Source: a virus
Reading direction: 5' to 3' (one strand)
IMG/VR virus record: IMGVR_UViG_3300007541_000040
Coordinates: 1-44,283 of that record
DNA length: 44,283 nucleotides
Shown here: piece by piece, positions 29,561-37,185 of the stretch
Numbering within the stretch: position 1 is the first letter of the stretch
Layout: each line of letters starts with the position of its first letter
Notes under the pieces: model-generated
Databases searched by the model: none
What the model was told of the DNA's origin: nothing
What the model saw: the letters and a program-made list of their open reading frames with translations, nothing else
Program-made: the position numbers and the translations under genes

Positions 29561-29591
29561 TTGACATTGTCGATTTTTTTTTGTAACTTTG
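29561..29591 (+). promoter_or_regulatory. Bacteroidetes-type promoter (TTG-N20-TAACTTTG)
   Basis: TTG at 29561-29563 (within TTGACA), exactly 20 bp including a T tract, then TAACTTTG at 29584-29591, a perfect TAnnTTTG. It faces the + strand block and would start transcription near 29596, giving a leader of about 210 nt before the first gene. Confidence 0.75.
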
Positions 29592-29796
29592 CCAGACATT
29601 TGTCGATCCAAAAGAAGCATTAGAGTCGTGTGGTATTGGAAGGAAGAAAACAGCTTCAAATCCAAACGATGATACAGGTATTCTGATCGACAATCAGTTT
29701 TAGAATACAGGCAATCTGTGTCTTGTAATCCAGGAAGTAGGAATATCAGTAGATCTAGTACTTCATGGTGGGCAAAACTGGGTATCTCATATTGTT

Positions 29797-29804
29797 TAAA
29801 TTTG
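29797..29804 (+). promoter_or_regulatory. -7 box TAAATTTG directly before a start codon
   Basis: A perfect TAnnTTTG ends five bases before the ATG at 29809, so initiation here would give a leaderless or nearly leaderless mRNA. No TTG is found at the usual -33 distance, so this box is weaker evidence than the promoter at 29561. Confidence 0.4.
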
Positions 29805-29808
29805 CAAT

Positions 29809-30207
29809 ATGAAGTGCATCAAGAAGAGTTACATGAATGGAGGGTCTTACGAGCCTACAAACAGAGATATGCGGGATTCAGACAGAGCCTCTCGTGAGTC
29901 TTATCGTATGGCCCGTCCTGAGAGGCGTATGCAGCGTAACTACGAAGACATAGATAGGCTGTTAGGGGCTTTAGAAGGGTACGATCCTGAGGATACAGCG
30001 AAAAGAGACATGATTATGCGTAAGATCATCCCTATGTTGGCTGGTGTAGCTGCTGTACCAGCAACAGCTGCTGCCTATGGAGGTATGCAAGACGCTCGCA
30101 ATCAGTTTGTAAAGAACAGAAACCCCCTCTCTAACGAGTCTATGGACTTAAATGCACTTCAGAAGATCTTAATAGACTTGTTCGGTATAGGAGCTGGTGG
30201 TCAATGA
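29809..30207 (+). CDS. Hypothetical protein with MKCIKK N-terminus and one hydrophobic segment
   Basis: 132 aa. It begins MKCIKKSYMNGGSYEPTNRD and has an Arg-rich, Met-containing helical middle (RASRESYRMARPERRMQRN). One Ala/Gly-rich hydrophobic stretch (IPMLAGVAAVPATAAAYGGM) and a C-terminal helix end in GIGAGGQ. First gene of the second late block, coupled to the next by ATGA. Likely a minor virion-associated or membrane-interacting protein; unrecognised. Confidence 0.65.
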   Translation: MKCIKKSYMNGGSYEPTNRDMRDSDRASRESYRMARPERRMQRNYEDIDRLLGALEGYDPEDTAKRDMIMRKIIPMLAGVAAVPATAAAYGGMQDARNQFVKNRNPLSNESMDLNALQKILIDLFGIGAGGQ

Positions 30208-30806
30208 TACCTATTAGGAGAAAAAAATCAGATCTACCGCAAAGATCTCGATACGAACCGCTTTCTGATGTCTACGGGACAGCAGAACAACGCCTTGGCG
30301 ATGCCTTGGTGTCAGGTGGTAGAGATACAGGCGATCTTATGACGCTGTTGGGAGCTATGAGAGGGGGGAGGTATACTAAACCATCAGGTTTTAATATAGA
30401 CTTCTCTCCCGAAGAAGACTACTACAACAGAAGGTCGGAGCCATCGGGTAGAGCGTACTTGTCAGGAACAGAAACCCCATTATATCAACCAGCTTCAGAA
30501 AAAGAGGGTATGTACGAAGGTACTGGAAGGGCTATAACAGGCGAGGATGTACTCAGTATAATGGGGAGTAACGCATCGGTAAGCAACTCTCAGCTATCAA
30601 AAGTAGCTAAACTGCTTCGTGATCCAGCTGTTCTTCAGTACTTCATGGATATATACGGAGAGGCTGGTGAAGAAAGACGACCAGACATAGTAACACTTAA
30701 GAACAAAAAACAAGACGTTAGAGTCGGTGGTAAGAATGATTGTAACACCATACACATTGTTGATGGCATACCTATGCGAAAGAGAGACCCTTCGTGCAAG
30801 CCGTAA
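30204..30806 (+). CDS. Hypothetical protein with MIPIRRKK N-terminus
   Basis: 200 aa. It starts MIPIRRKKSDLPQRSRYEPL and contains a low-complexity Gly/Arg/Tyr middle (GAMRGGRYTKPSGFNIDFSP), a helical part (VSNSQLSKVAKLLRDPAVLQ) and a Cys-containing C-terminus (GGKNDCNTIHIVDGIP ... DPSCKP). Coupled to the upstream gene by ATGA and followed 14 bp later by the 654-aa gene. No family recognised; the N-terminus belongs to the shared MK-x-I-K-R class. Confidence 0.65.
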   Translation: MIPIRRKKSDLPQRSRYEPLSDVYGTAEQRLGDALVSGGRDTGDLMTLLGAMRGGRYTKPSGFNIDFSPEEDYYNRRSEPSGRAYLSGTETPLYQPASEKEGMYEGTGRAITGEDVLSIMGSNASVSNSQLSKVAKLLRDPAVLQYFMDIYGEAGEERRPDIVTLKNKKQDVRVGGKNDCNTIHIVDGIPMRKRDPSCKP

Positions 30807-30820
30807 CACACCTGCATTAG

Positions 30821-32785
30821 ATGAAACCGATAAAAGACCCCAAAAAACAAAACGTCACAAAAGCTTACCCAGCTTATTCAGAGGCAGGTTACAGGCTGCC
30901 TGGGCAGTTTCAGATTCGCGTAGATCCAGAAACAGGAGAGCAGATACCTATACTACTCCCCGAAGCTACGGTATACGACGATAACGCCCCGCTTGCAGGG
31001 CTTGAGGAGGTTGTTAAGGGTAGTGCTTTGGGTCAATTGGCTAGGCAGTACAGGACACCACAGTCTATGTACGATCAGGCGCGTATGATCTCTATGTTGG
31101 GGCAGGAGATGACAGGCGTACCTGGCACTATGAGAACGATCAACAGGGCGCTTGGAGAGGGTACTGTAGGTGGCAACCCGTTGTTTGCTCCGCCAAAGGA
31201 CGCCTCTACGCTTGATAAAGTACTAGACGCGACGGATATTATCGCTGCGTCTTTGCCTATCGTAGGCCCTGCGGTTGGTATGGCAGCAAAGGGCGGTATG
31301 AGCGTCATTAAGTCTGGAGCCAAGGCGGGTGTTAAGTCAGGTATAAACTATGCGTTGTCTCCTGACGTATTAAAAGCTATAGATAAATACTTACAACCAG
31401 ACCCATCAAAAGGATTCTCAGGAGGTTTGATTTCTCGACCAAACATGGGTAGCGGAGTGTGGACACGATACAGTGACATGAATGCTATTGAATTGGACGA
31501 TGAAGTTAGGTTGATAAAAGAGAAGTATGATGAGCTAATGAATAAAGCTGGAACCGCTGACGAAGAAATGAGGCTTTACGACGAGCAGAAAATAAAAATA
31601 GATGAACTCGACAGGAAATACAATGAAGAACGTGTTAGATTTCGCAATATAATGGATAAGAGGGAGAAGGGTATAGAGCTTAATCCTGATGAAAAAGATG
31701 TTTTGTATGAGTTCCTGTCAAAAGAACTAACCCAAAAAGTTCCAAAAACAAGAACATTAAATGATGTTTTGAATGATAGTCAACTCGCCAACATGACACT
31801 GAGCGGTGCGAATAGAGGTGTACAAGCATTGGCAAACAAGCCAGTTGTTAAAGACGCTCTAAAGCTGCTTGCTCGTAACTATATGAACAAGTCAGGAGGG
31901 GCGCCATCGACGTACATGGATAATATTTTTGGGGACTTGAAAAAACCAAGTAATGTCCTTGGGAAAGATAGAAAAATAAACTATACTGGTCTTAGCCTTA
32001 GATCTGATTATATCCCTGATAAAGGGCCAAACCCAGTTAATGCGTACATATACGGAGACTTCTCTAACTTCAATACAAACGTGAGCAAAGAGGCTGACGC
32101 TTTCGTGAGGTCCACATTCAGAGACTTTTTTGATAGGTATGGTGACATGAAAGTGGTAGAGCTGCCTATGGCGACAACCACATCTATAGACAACCCTCTG
32201 AAGTTTAACGTAGATCGCTACGGAGGATTAGAACAAGTGTACGACGATGCTGTCAATACGCATGAAGCTATTGAAAAGGCATTGTCAGGAATGTATTCTG
32301 ATCCTAATATGGTCGCATCAGCAGCCCGCCGAAATTTCTTCGATGACAGAACCAAGATTATCGAGGGTGTATTTAGTGATGTTTCAAGACAGGTGGAAGG
32401 GAAGGTTAATGGATGGAATACTAAAACCAGAACTTATGATCTAAAAGTAAATTCAGAAGGTGTTCCAGAGTCGTTTAGGATGTTGGCTGAAGAGGGTCAC
32501 AACCCGTTCAACCCAATCATAAACATAGCTGGTCACCAGCAGAAGTTTGATCTAATAAGCGACGACGGAACAAACCTTATTTATAAAGTGACAAGCGCAG
32601 ACACATGGAAGTTTACGCCAGAGCAGTACACTGAGAAGTGGGGCCTTCCTACCGATGCAACGAGAATGAAACAATCTGCCATGCTTGACGCCACTGGAAA
32701 GCCATTTGTATCTGTTTCTGAAGACTACGTTCAGATACCAAAGAAGTTTGTGATTGACAAAGGATACCAACCAGGAAGCTATTAA
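30821..32785 (+). CDS. Large virion-associated protein with MKPIK N-terminus
   Basis: 654 aa. The first ~60 residues (MKPIKDPKKQNVTKAYPAYS ... PEATVYDD) look extended. An Ala/Gly-rich hydrophobic region (about 145-180, LDATDIIAASLPIVGPAVGM) could insert into membranes. A charged coiled-coil follows (about 225-290), then a mixed C-terminal domain with PFNPIINIAGHQQKFDLI and YKVTSADTWKFTPEQYTEKW. The C-terminal piece resembles domains I recall at the ends of Bacteroidetes phage virion proteins. A delivered effector or an internal virion protein are both possible. The endolysin gene starts two bases after the stop. Confidence 0.6.
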   Translation: MKPIKDPKKQNVTKAYPAYSEAGYRLPGQFQIRVDPETGEQIPILLPEATVYDDNAPLAGLEEVVKGSALGQLARQYRTPQSMYDQARMISMLGQEMTGVPGTMRTINRALGEGTVGGNPLFAPPKDASTLDKVLDATDIIAASLPIVGPAVGMAAKGGMSVIKSGAKAGVKSGINYALSPDVLKAIDKYLQPDPSKGFSGGLISRPNMGSGVWTRYSDMNAIELDDEVRLIKEKYDELMNKAGTADEEMRLYDEQKIKIDELDRKYNEERVRFRNIMDKREKGIELNPDEKDVLYEFLSKELTQKVPKTRTLNDVLNDSQLANMTLSGANRGVQALANKPVVKDALKLLARNYMNKSGGAPSTYMDNIFGDLKKPSNVLGKDRKINYTGLSLRSDYIPDKGPNPVNAYIYGDFSNFNTNVSKEADAFVRSTFRDFFDRYGDMKVVELPMATTTSIDNPLKFNVDRYGGLEQVYDDAVNTHEAIEKALSGMYSDPNMVASAARRNFFDDRTKIIEGVFSDVSRQVEGKVNGWNTKTRTYDLKVNSEGVPESFRMLAEEGHNPFNPIINIAGHQQKFDLISDDGTNLIYKVTSADTWKFTPEQYTEKWGLPTDATRMKQSAMLDATGKPFVSVSEDYVQIPKKFVIDKGYQPGSY

Positions 32786-32786
32786 A

Positions 32787-33248
32787 ATGAAATTAAGCAA
32801 GAACTTATCCCTGCAAGAGTGCGTGAAGAGCAACACAGCCACGAGGCTGGATATAGACAACACACCGCCAAAGGAAGTAATAGCAAACCTTAAGCACATA
32901 GCGAATGAGGTTTTTCAGCCTGTAAGAGACTACTTTCGCGTTCCGTTAGGGGTTACGTCAGGGTATAGGTCAAAAAAATTAAACAAAGCCATTGGAGGAT
33001 CTTCAACATCGCAGCATATGGTGGGACAAGCCTTGGATATTGACGCCGATATCTATGGTGGTCTCACGAATAAACAAGTCTTCGATTACATTAAGAATAA
33101 TCTTGAGTTTGATCAACTGATCTGGGAGTTCGGCGACGACGCCTCCCCAGCTTGGGTCCATGTCTCGTATAAACATAACGAAGACAACAGAAAGAGATGC
33201 TTGAGAGCGTACAGAGATAATAAAGGAGTATACTATAAGCCATGTTAA
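32787..33248 (+). CDS. M15-family endolysin (D-Ala-D-Ala/L-Ala-D-Glu peptidase type)
   Basis: 153 aa from ATG 32787, directly after the preceding stop. Peptidase_M15_3-type motifs: VTSGYRSKKLNKAIGGS, SQHMVGQALDID with zinc ligands His77 and Asp84, and WVHVSY with His125. The TATRLDIDNTPP stretch near the N-terminus is typical of the family. It hydrolyses peptide cross-links of peptidoglycan for lysis. No signal peptide is seen, so it needs a holin, presumably the 3-TM type at 11686-12141. It overlaps the next gene by seven bases. Confidence 0.85.
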   Translation: MKLSKNLSLQECVKSNTATRLDIDNTPPKEVIANLKHIANEVFQPVRDYFRVPLGVTSGYRSKKLNKAIGGSSTSQHMVGQALDIDADIYGGLTNKQVFDYIKNNLEFDQLIWEFGDDASPAWVHVSYKHNEDNRKRCLRAYRDNKGVYYKPC

Positions 33249-35344
33249 AATTAGGATTAAGCGGTAGCGGATTAAATTTATTAGGAATTGAACCGCCTGA
33301 TTTATCGCCATTATTCTCAATAACTGATTTTTCTGTTGTTGAGTCCTTAGGAAGCATAGAATTTTCTGTAACTGTTTTAATTACAAACAACGCAACCAAC
33401 TTTACGGTCAATAGATCTGTTAACTTTAGTGAAGAGTTTTTGGTTTTAGTAGATCAGTCAAGTGTTGCGTCTTTTAGTTATTCTGATGGAACTGGTTTTA
33501 ATGTAGACTCTGTTTCTGTTAATGGCGTAGAAACAACTCTTGTTTTGTCTAAGTCTGTATTGTTTCCAACAGAGGTAGTATTGATCACAAACGAAATTTC
33601 TGAAGGTGCAATTCAGTACTCCCTTACAGTATTTCCAGCTCTTTCTTTTGAGTCAATAAACTCAACATACTCTACAGCACAAATAATAAGCTATGCTATT
33701 GACAATACAGCGCTATTTGAAGAAATAGTCTTGGTTTATGATTTTCACGACCTGACAGTTGACGAGTCATACGACGGCACAAACAACTCTGTAACGCTAA
33801 ACATAGACGTTGAGTTTCAGCCTTTACCAGATCCAGGCCCTCCGATAAGTCCAAACCCAGCCCCAGGTACTCCTACGATAACCCTTGATTTACCCATAAC
33901 GGTAACAGCGTATCAAATTGATGCACAAAATGGTGGTGTAGAAAGGACCGTAATGTCCGCTGAATTTACACAACTGGTCACAGATCAATATGTTATACAG
34001 GAAGCTGGCAGTATACTGAACGGCCACATAACATTTGATCCTTATGCCTCTGAGTATGTTGTCTCTCCTATATTAAAACAAACACCTCTTTTTTATCAGG
34101 TTACTATAGGGCAAACCATTTTGACAGCTAATGGGGAGAGTTATAACTATTATGAAGACGGAGATTTTACAAAAGAGGTGACAAAAGAAGAGACGGCAAT
34201 ACAACACCCTTGGACTTATACATATTCTTTTGATAATTTTAGTTTCTTAACTATTAACGACTCCGCTTTGTTTTCTATGAGGCTGTCTTTTGATGGTGAG
34301 GATTTAAACCCATTTCCTAGTATATACACACAAAGCGGTTCAACAAACACAAACATTCCGCTTACTCTTAACATATACCAAAACGGGAGTGTCATAACTA
34401 CAATAGATACTGCGGCGTCAACTGCACAAGTTTTTGATAACACACCTTATAACCTTTCTTACAACGCATCTTTTACAGTTACTTTTCCAGACGATATAGT
34501 AGACGGAACGTGCTTAATAACGCCATCTATTAATACAGAGACTACTTACGAGATAATAATAGATCAAGGTGTAGATCTTGGTTTATTTACTCAATCAGAT
34601 CAGATGTCGGTTTCTAATGTTTTGGGCTTTCCGTTTATAAACTATGAATGCGATAACGGAAATGTAGCTGCGTCTCCCATTTTAGCTGATTTTCAGGTTG
34701 GTTTGATTCAAAATAATATATCAAGTGTTTTTGGTTCGATAGAGCAGATATTTTCTACAACTTATATAAACCCTACTATATCAGGCAACACTTTTATCGT
34801 TCCTTTTACTGTGATTGTTCTTGGAGACTACTCTCCAAATCTTGTCACTGATTACCCCAGCCCATTAATTTTTGATTCACCATCTGACTTTGGTTTAGAG
34901 ATTAATGTTGATATATATAACTCTATATTTTATGGTGGTGAATGGTTTGGTGGCGAAGGCCAAAGCATAAGACTTTTAAATCCAACTATAACGGCAGCGG
35001 CTGATTACGCTGGTTCTCAAGGAGATTTTGATCACACATACGGGAATATATACCAAGGGGCTAGTTTTAATTTTGCTACGTATCATTATCAAATAGCAGT
35101 AGATCTTGATAACGATGAATTTTTGGAGTCACCAGGCTTTTTTATTAGCCCAAACTCTTATCTTACATTACAATTAACCATTAGTCCAAATCAAAGCTAC
35201 ACACAGAATCGAATTCAAGTGTCATCTGTTGATGGAACTGCTACAACTTTTAGTGGAACAACGCTTTATGGACTTGGTTATGATCTTAGCCAGTCTCCTT
35301 GGATTTTCCCGACTAATCACGATTTTACTTACAACTATTTTTAA
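33242..35344 (+). CDS. Large beta-rich probable tail-fibre/receptor-binding or adhesin protein
   Basis: 700 aa, dominated by Ser, Thr, Asn, Phe, Tyr and Ile with very few Lys or Arg, a composition typical of beta-helical or beta-sandwich surface proteins. It begins MLKLGLSGSGLNLLGIEPPD, has a Pro-rich hinge near residues 195-212 (PDPGPPISPNPAPGTPT) and ends in aromatic beta strands (WIFPTNHDFTYNYF). Its DNA is clearly more A/T-rich than that of neighbouring genes, which suggests separate acquisition or host-range turnover. It follows the endolysin by overlap and converges on a minus-strand regulator with a 4-bp stop overlap. Receptor binding is inferred from composition. Confidence 0.55.
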   Translation: MLKLGLSGSGLNLLGIEPPDLSPLFSITDFSVVESLGSIEFSVTVLITNNATNFTVNRSVNFSEEFLVLVDQSSVASFSYSDGTGFNVDSVSVNGVETTLVLSKSVLFPTEVVLITNEISEGAIQYSLTVFPALSFESINSTYSTAQIISYAIDNTALFEEIVLVYDFHDLTVDESYDGTNNSVTLNIDVEFQPLPDPGPPISPNPAPGTPTITLDLPITVTAYQIDAQNGGVERTVMSAEFTQLVTDQYVIQEAGSILNGHITFDPYASEYVVSPILKQTPLFYQVTIGQTILTANGESYNYYEDGDFTKEVTKEETAIQHPWTYTYSFDNFSFLTINDSALFSMRLSFDGEDLNPFPSIYTQSGSTNTNIPLTLNIYQNGSVITTIDTAASTAQVFDNTPYNLSYNASFTVTFPDDIVDGTCLITPSINTETTYEIIIDQGVDLGLFTQSDQMSVSNVLGFPFINYECDNGNVAASPILADFQVGLIQNNISSVFGSIEQIFSTTYINPTISGNTFIVPFTVIVLGDYSPNLVTDYPSPLIFDSPSDFGLEINVDIYNSIFYGGEWFGGEGQSIRLLNPTITAAADYAGSQGDFDHTYGNIYQGASFNFATYHYQIAVDLDNDEFLESPGFFISPNSYLTLQLTISPNQSYTQNRIQVSSVDGTATTFSGTTLYGLGYDLSQSPWIFPTNHDFTYNYF

Positions 35345-35751
35345 TCATACATAAGTTTTACAGCATTCCTTGCTTTCTGAGTCAGCGCGTACCTCACTCT
35401 GTAGTTGAACTTGTTCTCGTCGAACATCTGCTTGTCTATCTGTGCGCTCGGTGAGAGTTTGTCGTAGTACTTGTAGAGCAGCCCCTTCTTTAACAGAGGG
35501 TATATAATCCTGTTCTCTACGTGTGGATAGCTGTACTCGTTGTCTTCTGCTGCGTGGTATATAGTAAAAAACTCCAAATCGTATGCCCAACAGATGAATT
35601 GTAGCTGCACCACGGATATGTCGTACTTTTTAGACACTTCAATGGATTTCTTCCTGTAGTACTTTAAATAGTTGTTTTCTACGTTGTTACGATGCAGGAA
35701 GTCTCTAAACATGGACTTCCTGTTTTTCTTTCTCTTCGAAACCTGCGGCAT
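35341..35751 (-). CDS. Winged-helix (MarR-like) transcriptional regulator
   Basis: 136 aa. A basic N-terminus (MPQVSKRKKNRKSMFRDFLH) is followed by a helix-turn-helix-like core: SVVQLQFICWAYDLEFFTIY, then VENRIIYPLLKKGLLYKYYDKL and a wing ending in RYALTQKARNAVKLMYD, the usual end of MarR-type winged helices ('yrLT-x-kG/a-r'). It is the only minus-strand gene inside the late block, transcribed divergently from 35789 and convergent with the 700-aa gene. It may control late genes; its own promoter is not obvious. Confidence 0.6.
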   Translation of the reverse strand: MPQVSKRKKNRKSMFRDFLHRNNVENNYLKYYRKKSIEVSKKYDISVVQLQFICWAYDLEFFTIYHAAEDNEYSYPHVENRIIYPLLKKGLLYKYYDKLSPSAQIDKQMFDENKFNYRVRYALTQKARNAVKLMYD

Positions 35752-35762
35752 TGTTTGATGAT

Positions 35763-35770
35763 TAAATTTG
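35763..35770 (+). promoter_or_regulatory. -7 box TAAATTTG upstream of the co-chaperonin/terminase segment
   Basis: A perfect TAnnTTTG lies in the 37-bp gap between divergent genes. A TTG occurs nine bases before it (35751-35753) rather than at about 20. It would drive the genes starting at 35789. Confidence 0.45.
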
Positions 35771-35788
35771 TATCAAACAAGATAAGAT

Positions 35789-36070
35789 ATGAAGTTTAAT
35801 CAAGAAAGGTTTAAAGAGAGAATATCTGAGATATCTTCAGAGATAGAGGCGATGATAGAAGAGTTTGACCTGAAAGACTCTGTGTTATTCTCTATGGTGG
35901 TGGCTAATATAGAAGAGTCGGACGAAGGCCCTATGGTCAACTCAGACGTTTACATATCGCTTGACAACCAAATGGAAGTTGACTTAGTCAATGGATTGGT
36001 TCAAGTCGCGTACGATAGAGATTCTGACTTCAATGACCTTATCAACGGAGCTGGTATAAGCTTGAACTGA
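35789..36070 (+). CDS. Small acidic hypothetical protein
   Basis: 93 aa, acidic, with a helical N-terminus (KFNQERFKERISEISSEIEA) and beta strands (VLFSMVVANIEESDEG, VNSDVYISLDNQMEVDLV). First gene of the segment leading to the tRNAs and terminase. It overlaps the next gene (TGATG). Unknown. Confidence 0.65.
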   Translation: MKFNQERFKERISEISSEIEAMIEEFDLKDSVLFSMVVANIEESDEGPMVNSDVYISLDNQMEVDLVNGLVQVAYDRDSDFNDLINGAGISLN

Positions 36071-36324
36071 TGGAGTTAGGTGTTATTAGAAAGATCGTTA
36101 TAGGCAAAGAGCCTAAGAACGGTATGGCTTATTATGTAGGTATGCCAGTCGGTCCGTCTGCTAACCCCACGGGTAAGGTTACAGCTATTGTATTCGACGA
36201 AAGACACTTTCACTTCTCGGCTAAGAATAGGTTCCTCATATACGTAGAGACTCCTGAAGGATCTAGTATTTGGAAGGTCATAGACTCTATGCCTACTGTA
36301 GTTGAAATGGACTTAAACTTTTAA
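36070..36324 (+). CDS. Small hypothetical protein
   Basis: 84 aa, beta-rich: GVIRKIVIGKEPKNGMAYYV, VTAIVFDERHFHFSAKNRF, FLIYVETPEGSSIWKVID. Possibly a small beta-barrel or cupin-like fold. Sits five bases before the GroES-like gene. No family recognised. Confidence 0.65.
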   Translation: MELGVIRKIVIGKEPKNGMAYYVGMPVGPSANPTGKVTAIVFDERHFHFSAKNRFLIYVETPEGSSIWKVIDSMPTVVEMDLNF

Positions 36325-36329
36325 TTTAC

Positions 36330-36908
36330 ATGAATTCTATTAAATCGTTCATTGTCAAAATAGAAAAGCCTCTTAACGACGAAATTACTTTAAGTAACGG
36401 CCTTAAGTTGTTCGTAGACAATAAGTTCGATGAGTTTAAGCACAGAGTAGTTGAAGGTGAGGTAGTGGCAACGCCGAAGAAGTACGACACCCCTGTAGCT
36501 GTTGGCGACACCCTGTACTTCCACCATTTGGTGGTTATCAACGGAGGTCAGAAGCTCGATTGGGAGGAAGACAAGTACTTCGTTCACTACGATCCAGATC
36601 GACCTACCATGTCGCAAGCTTTTGCTTACAAGAACAAGGACGGGGAGATACACTGCCTGTCTAAGTGGTTCTTGCTTGAGTCAACTAAAGAAGAGGAAGT
36701 CATTGATTCTGAGTTGATTATATTAGATCACTTAAACAAAAAGATTAAGAACGAAGCTATAGTTACCTGTTTACCAGTAGGTTACGATATAGACGTTCAA
36801 CTAAATGATAAAGTAGGTTTTAAGAAGAACTCTGACTACGAGGTTACTATAGACGATCGAGTGTATTTTCGCGTGAGGGAAGAAGATATTATGTATGTCA
36901 CAGGATAA
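36330..36908 (+). CDS. GroES-like co-chaperonin (T4 gp31-type function)
   Basis: 192 aa. It has two GroES-type beta-barrel segments. The first is GLKLFVDNKFDEFKHRVVEGEVVATPKKYDTPVAVGDTLYFHH, with the 'EGeVv-x-vp-x-x...vGD-x-vyFhh' pattern. The second is AIVTCLPVGYDI, LNDKVGFKKNSDYEVTIDD and VYFRVREEDIMYV, resembling the 'vGf-k-x-x-dYe...rvr-x-eDIl-v' end of Cpn10. Phage co-chaperonins replace GroES so that the host GroEL can fold large capsid proteins, as T4 gp31 does. The start context TTTAATTTACATG recurs before the DUF3310 gene. The identification rests on motif similarity. Confidence 0.65.
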   Translation: MNSIKSFIVKIEKPLNDEITLSNGLKLFVDNKFDEFKHRVVEGEVVATPKKYDTPVAVGDTLYFHHLVVINGGQKLDWEEDKYFVHYDPDRPTMSQAFAYKNKDGEIHCLSKWFLLESTKEEEVIDSELIILDHLNKKIKNEAIVTCLPVGYDIDVQLNDKVGFKKNSDYEVTIDDRVYFRVREEDIMYVTG

Positions 36909-37185
36909 GTTCAAGACCGTAGACGCAGCCGTAAGGTTGATGAAGAGCATGGAGGTTGCCATAGACAACATGATCGAGGAGGTAAAGAAGCCTGTCGATC
37001 CTGAGATCAATGGCAGCGCACGTAAGGCTGAGCTTCAGTCTATCAAGCAAACGGCTGTTGACTGCAAGGAGCTCATCCTTGAGATGCAGAAGCTGGATCA
37101 GTTTGTGAAGGACTTAAGCGAGAAGGGGTCTATAGACGAGGAGAAGGACTACGGCGGCGGATTTGCAGAGAAATATTCAAAGTGA
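36895..37185 (+). CDS. Small helical protein upstream of terminase region
   Basis: 96 aa, all-helical by composition: MSQDKFKTVDAAVRLMKSME, DNMIEEVKKPVDPEINGSARKAELQSIKQTAVDCKELILEMQKLDQF. It overlaps the co-chaperonin gene by 14 bp and ends in the TGATG overlap with the next gene. A helical DNA-binding terminase small subunit is conceivable from size and position, but I see no HTH, so it is left unassigned. Confidence 0.65.
   Translation: MSQDKFKTVDAAVRLMKSMEVAIDNMIEEVKKPVDPEINGSARKAELQSIKQTAVDCKELILEMQKLDQFVKDLSEKGSIDEEKDYGGGFAEKYSK

Larger units (their letters stand above)
29026..29808. other. Non-coding divergent control region
   Basis: 783 bp without a credible gene, lying between the minus-strand early block and the second + strand block. 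It contains a strong + strand promoter (29561-29591), a -7 box adjacent to the next ATG (29797-29804), a minus-strand promoter candidate, a 9-bp inverted repeat and an imperfect direct repeat. The 29592-29796 stretch downstream of the strong promoter has no ORF with a plausible start, so it is a leader or a small RNA. Confidence 0.75.

Noticed and set aside
32754-32786. N-terminal extension of the M15 endolysin
   Set aside because: It overlaps the 3' end of the preceding 654-aa gene; the ATG at 32787 gives the family-typical start MKLSKNLSLQEC.
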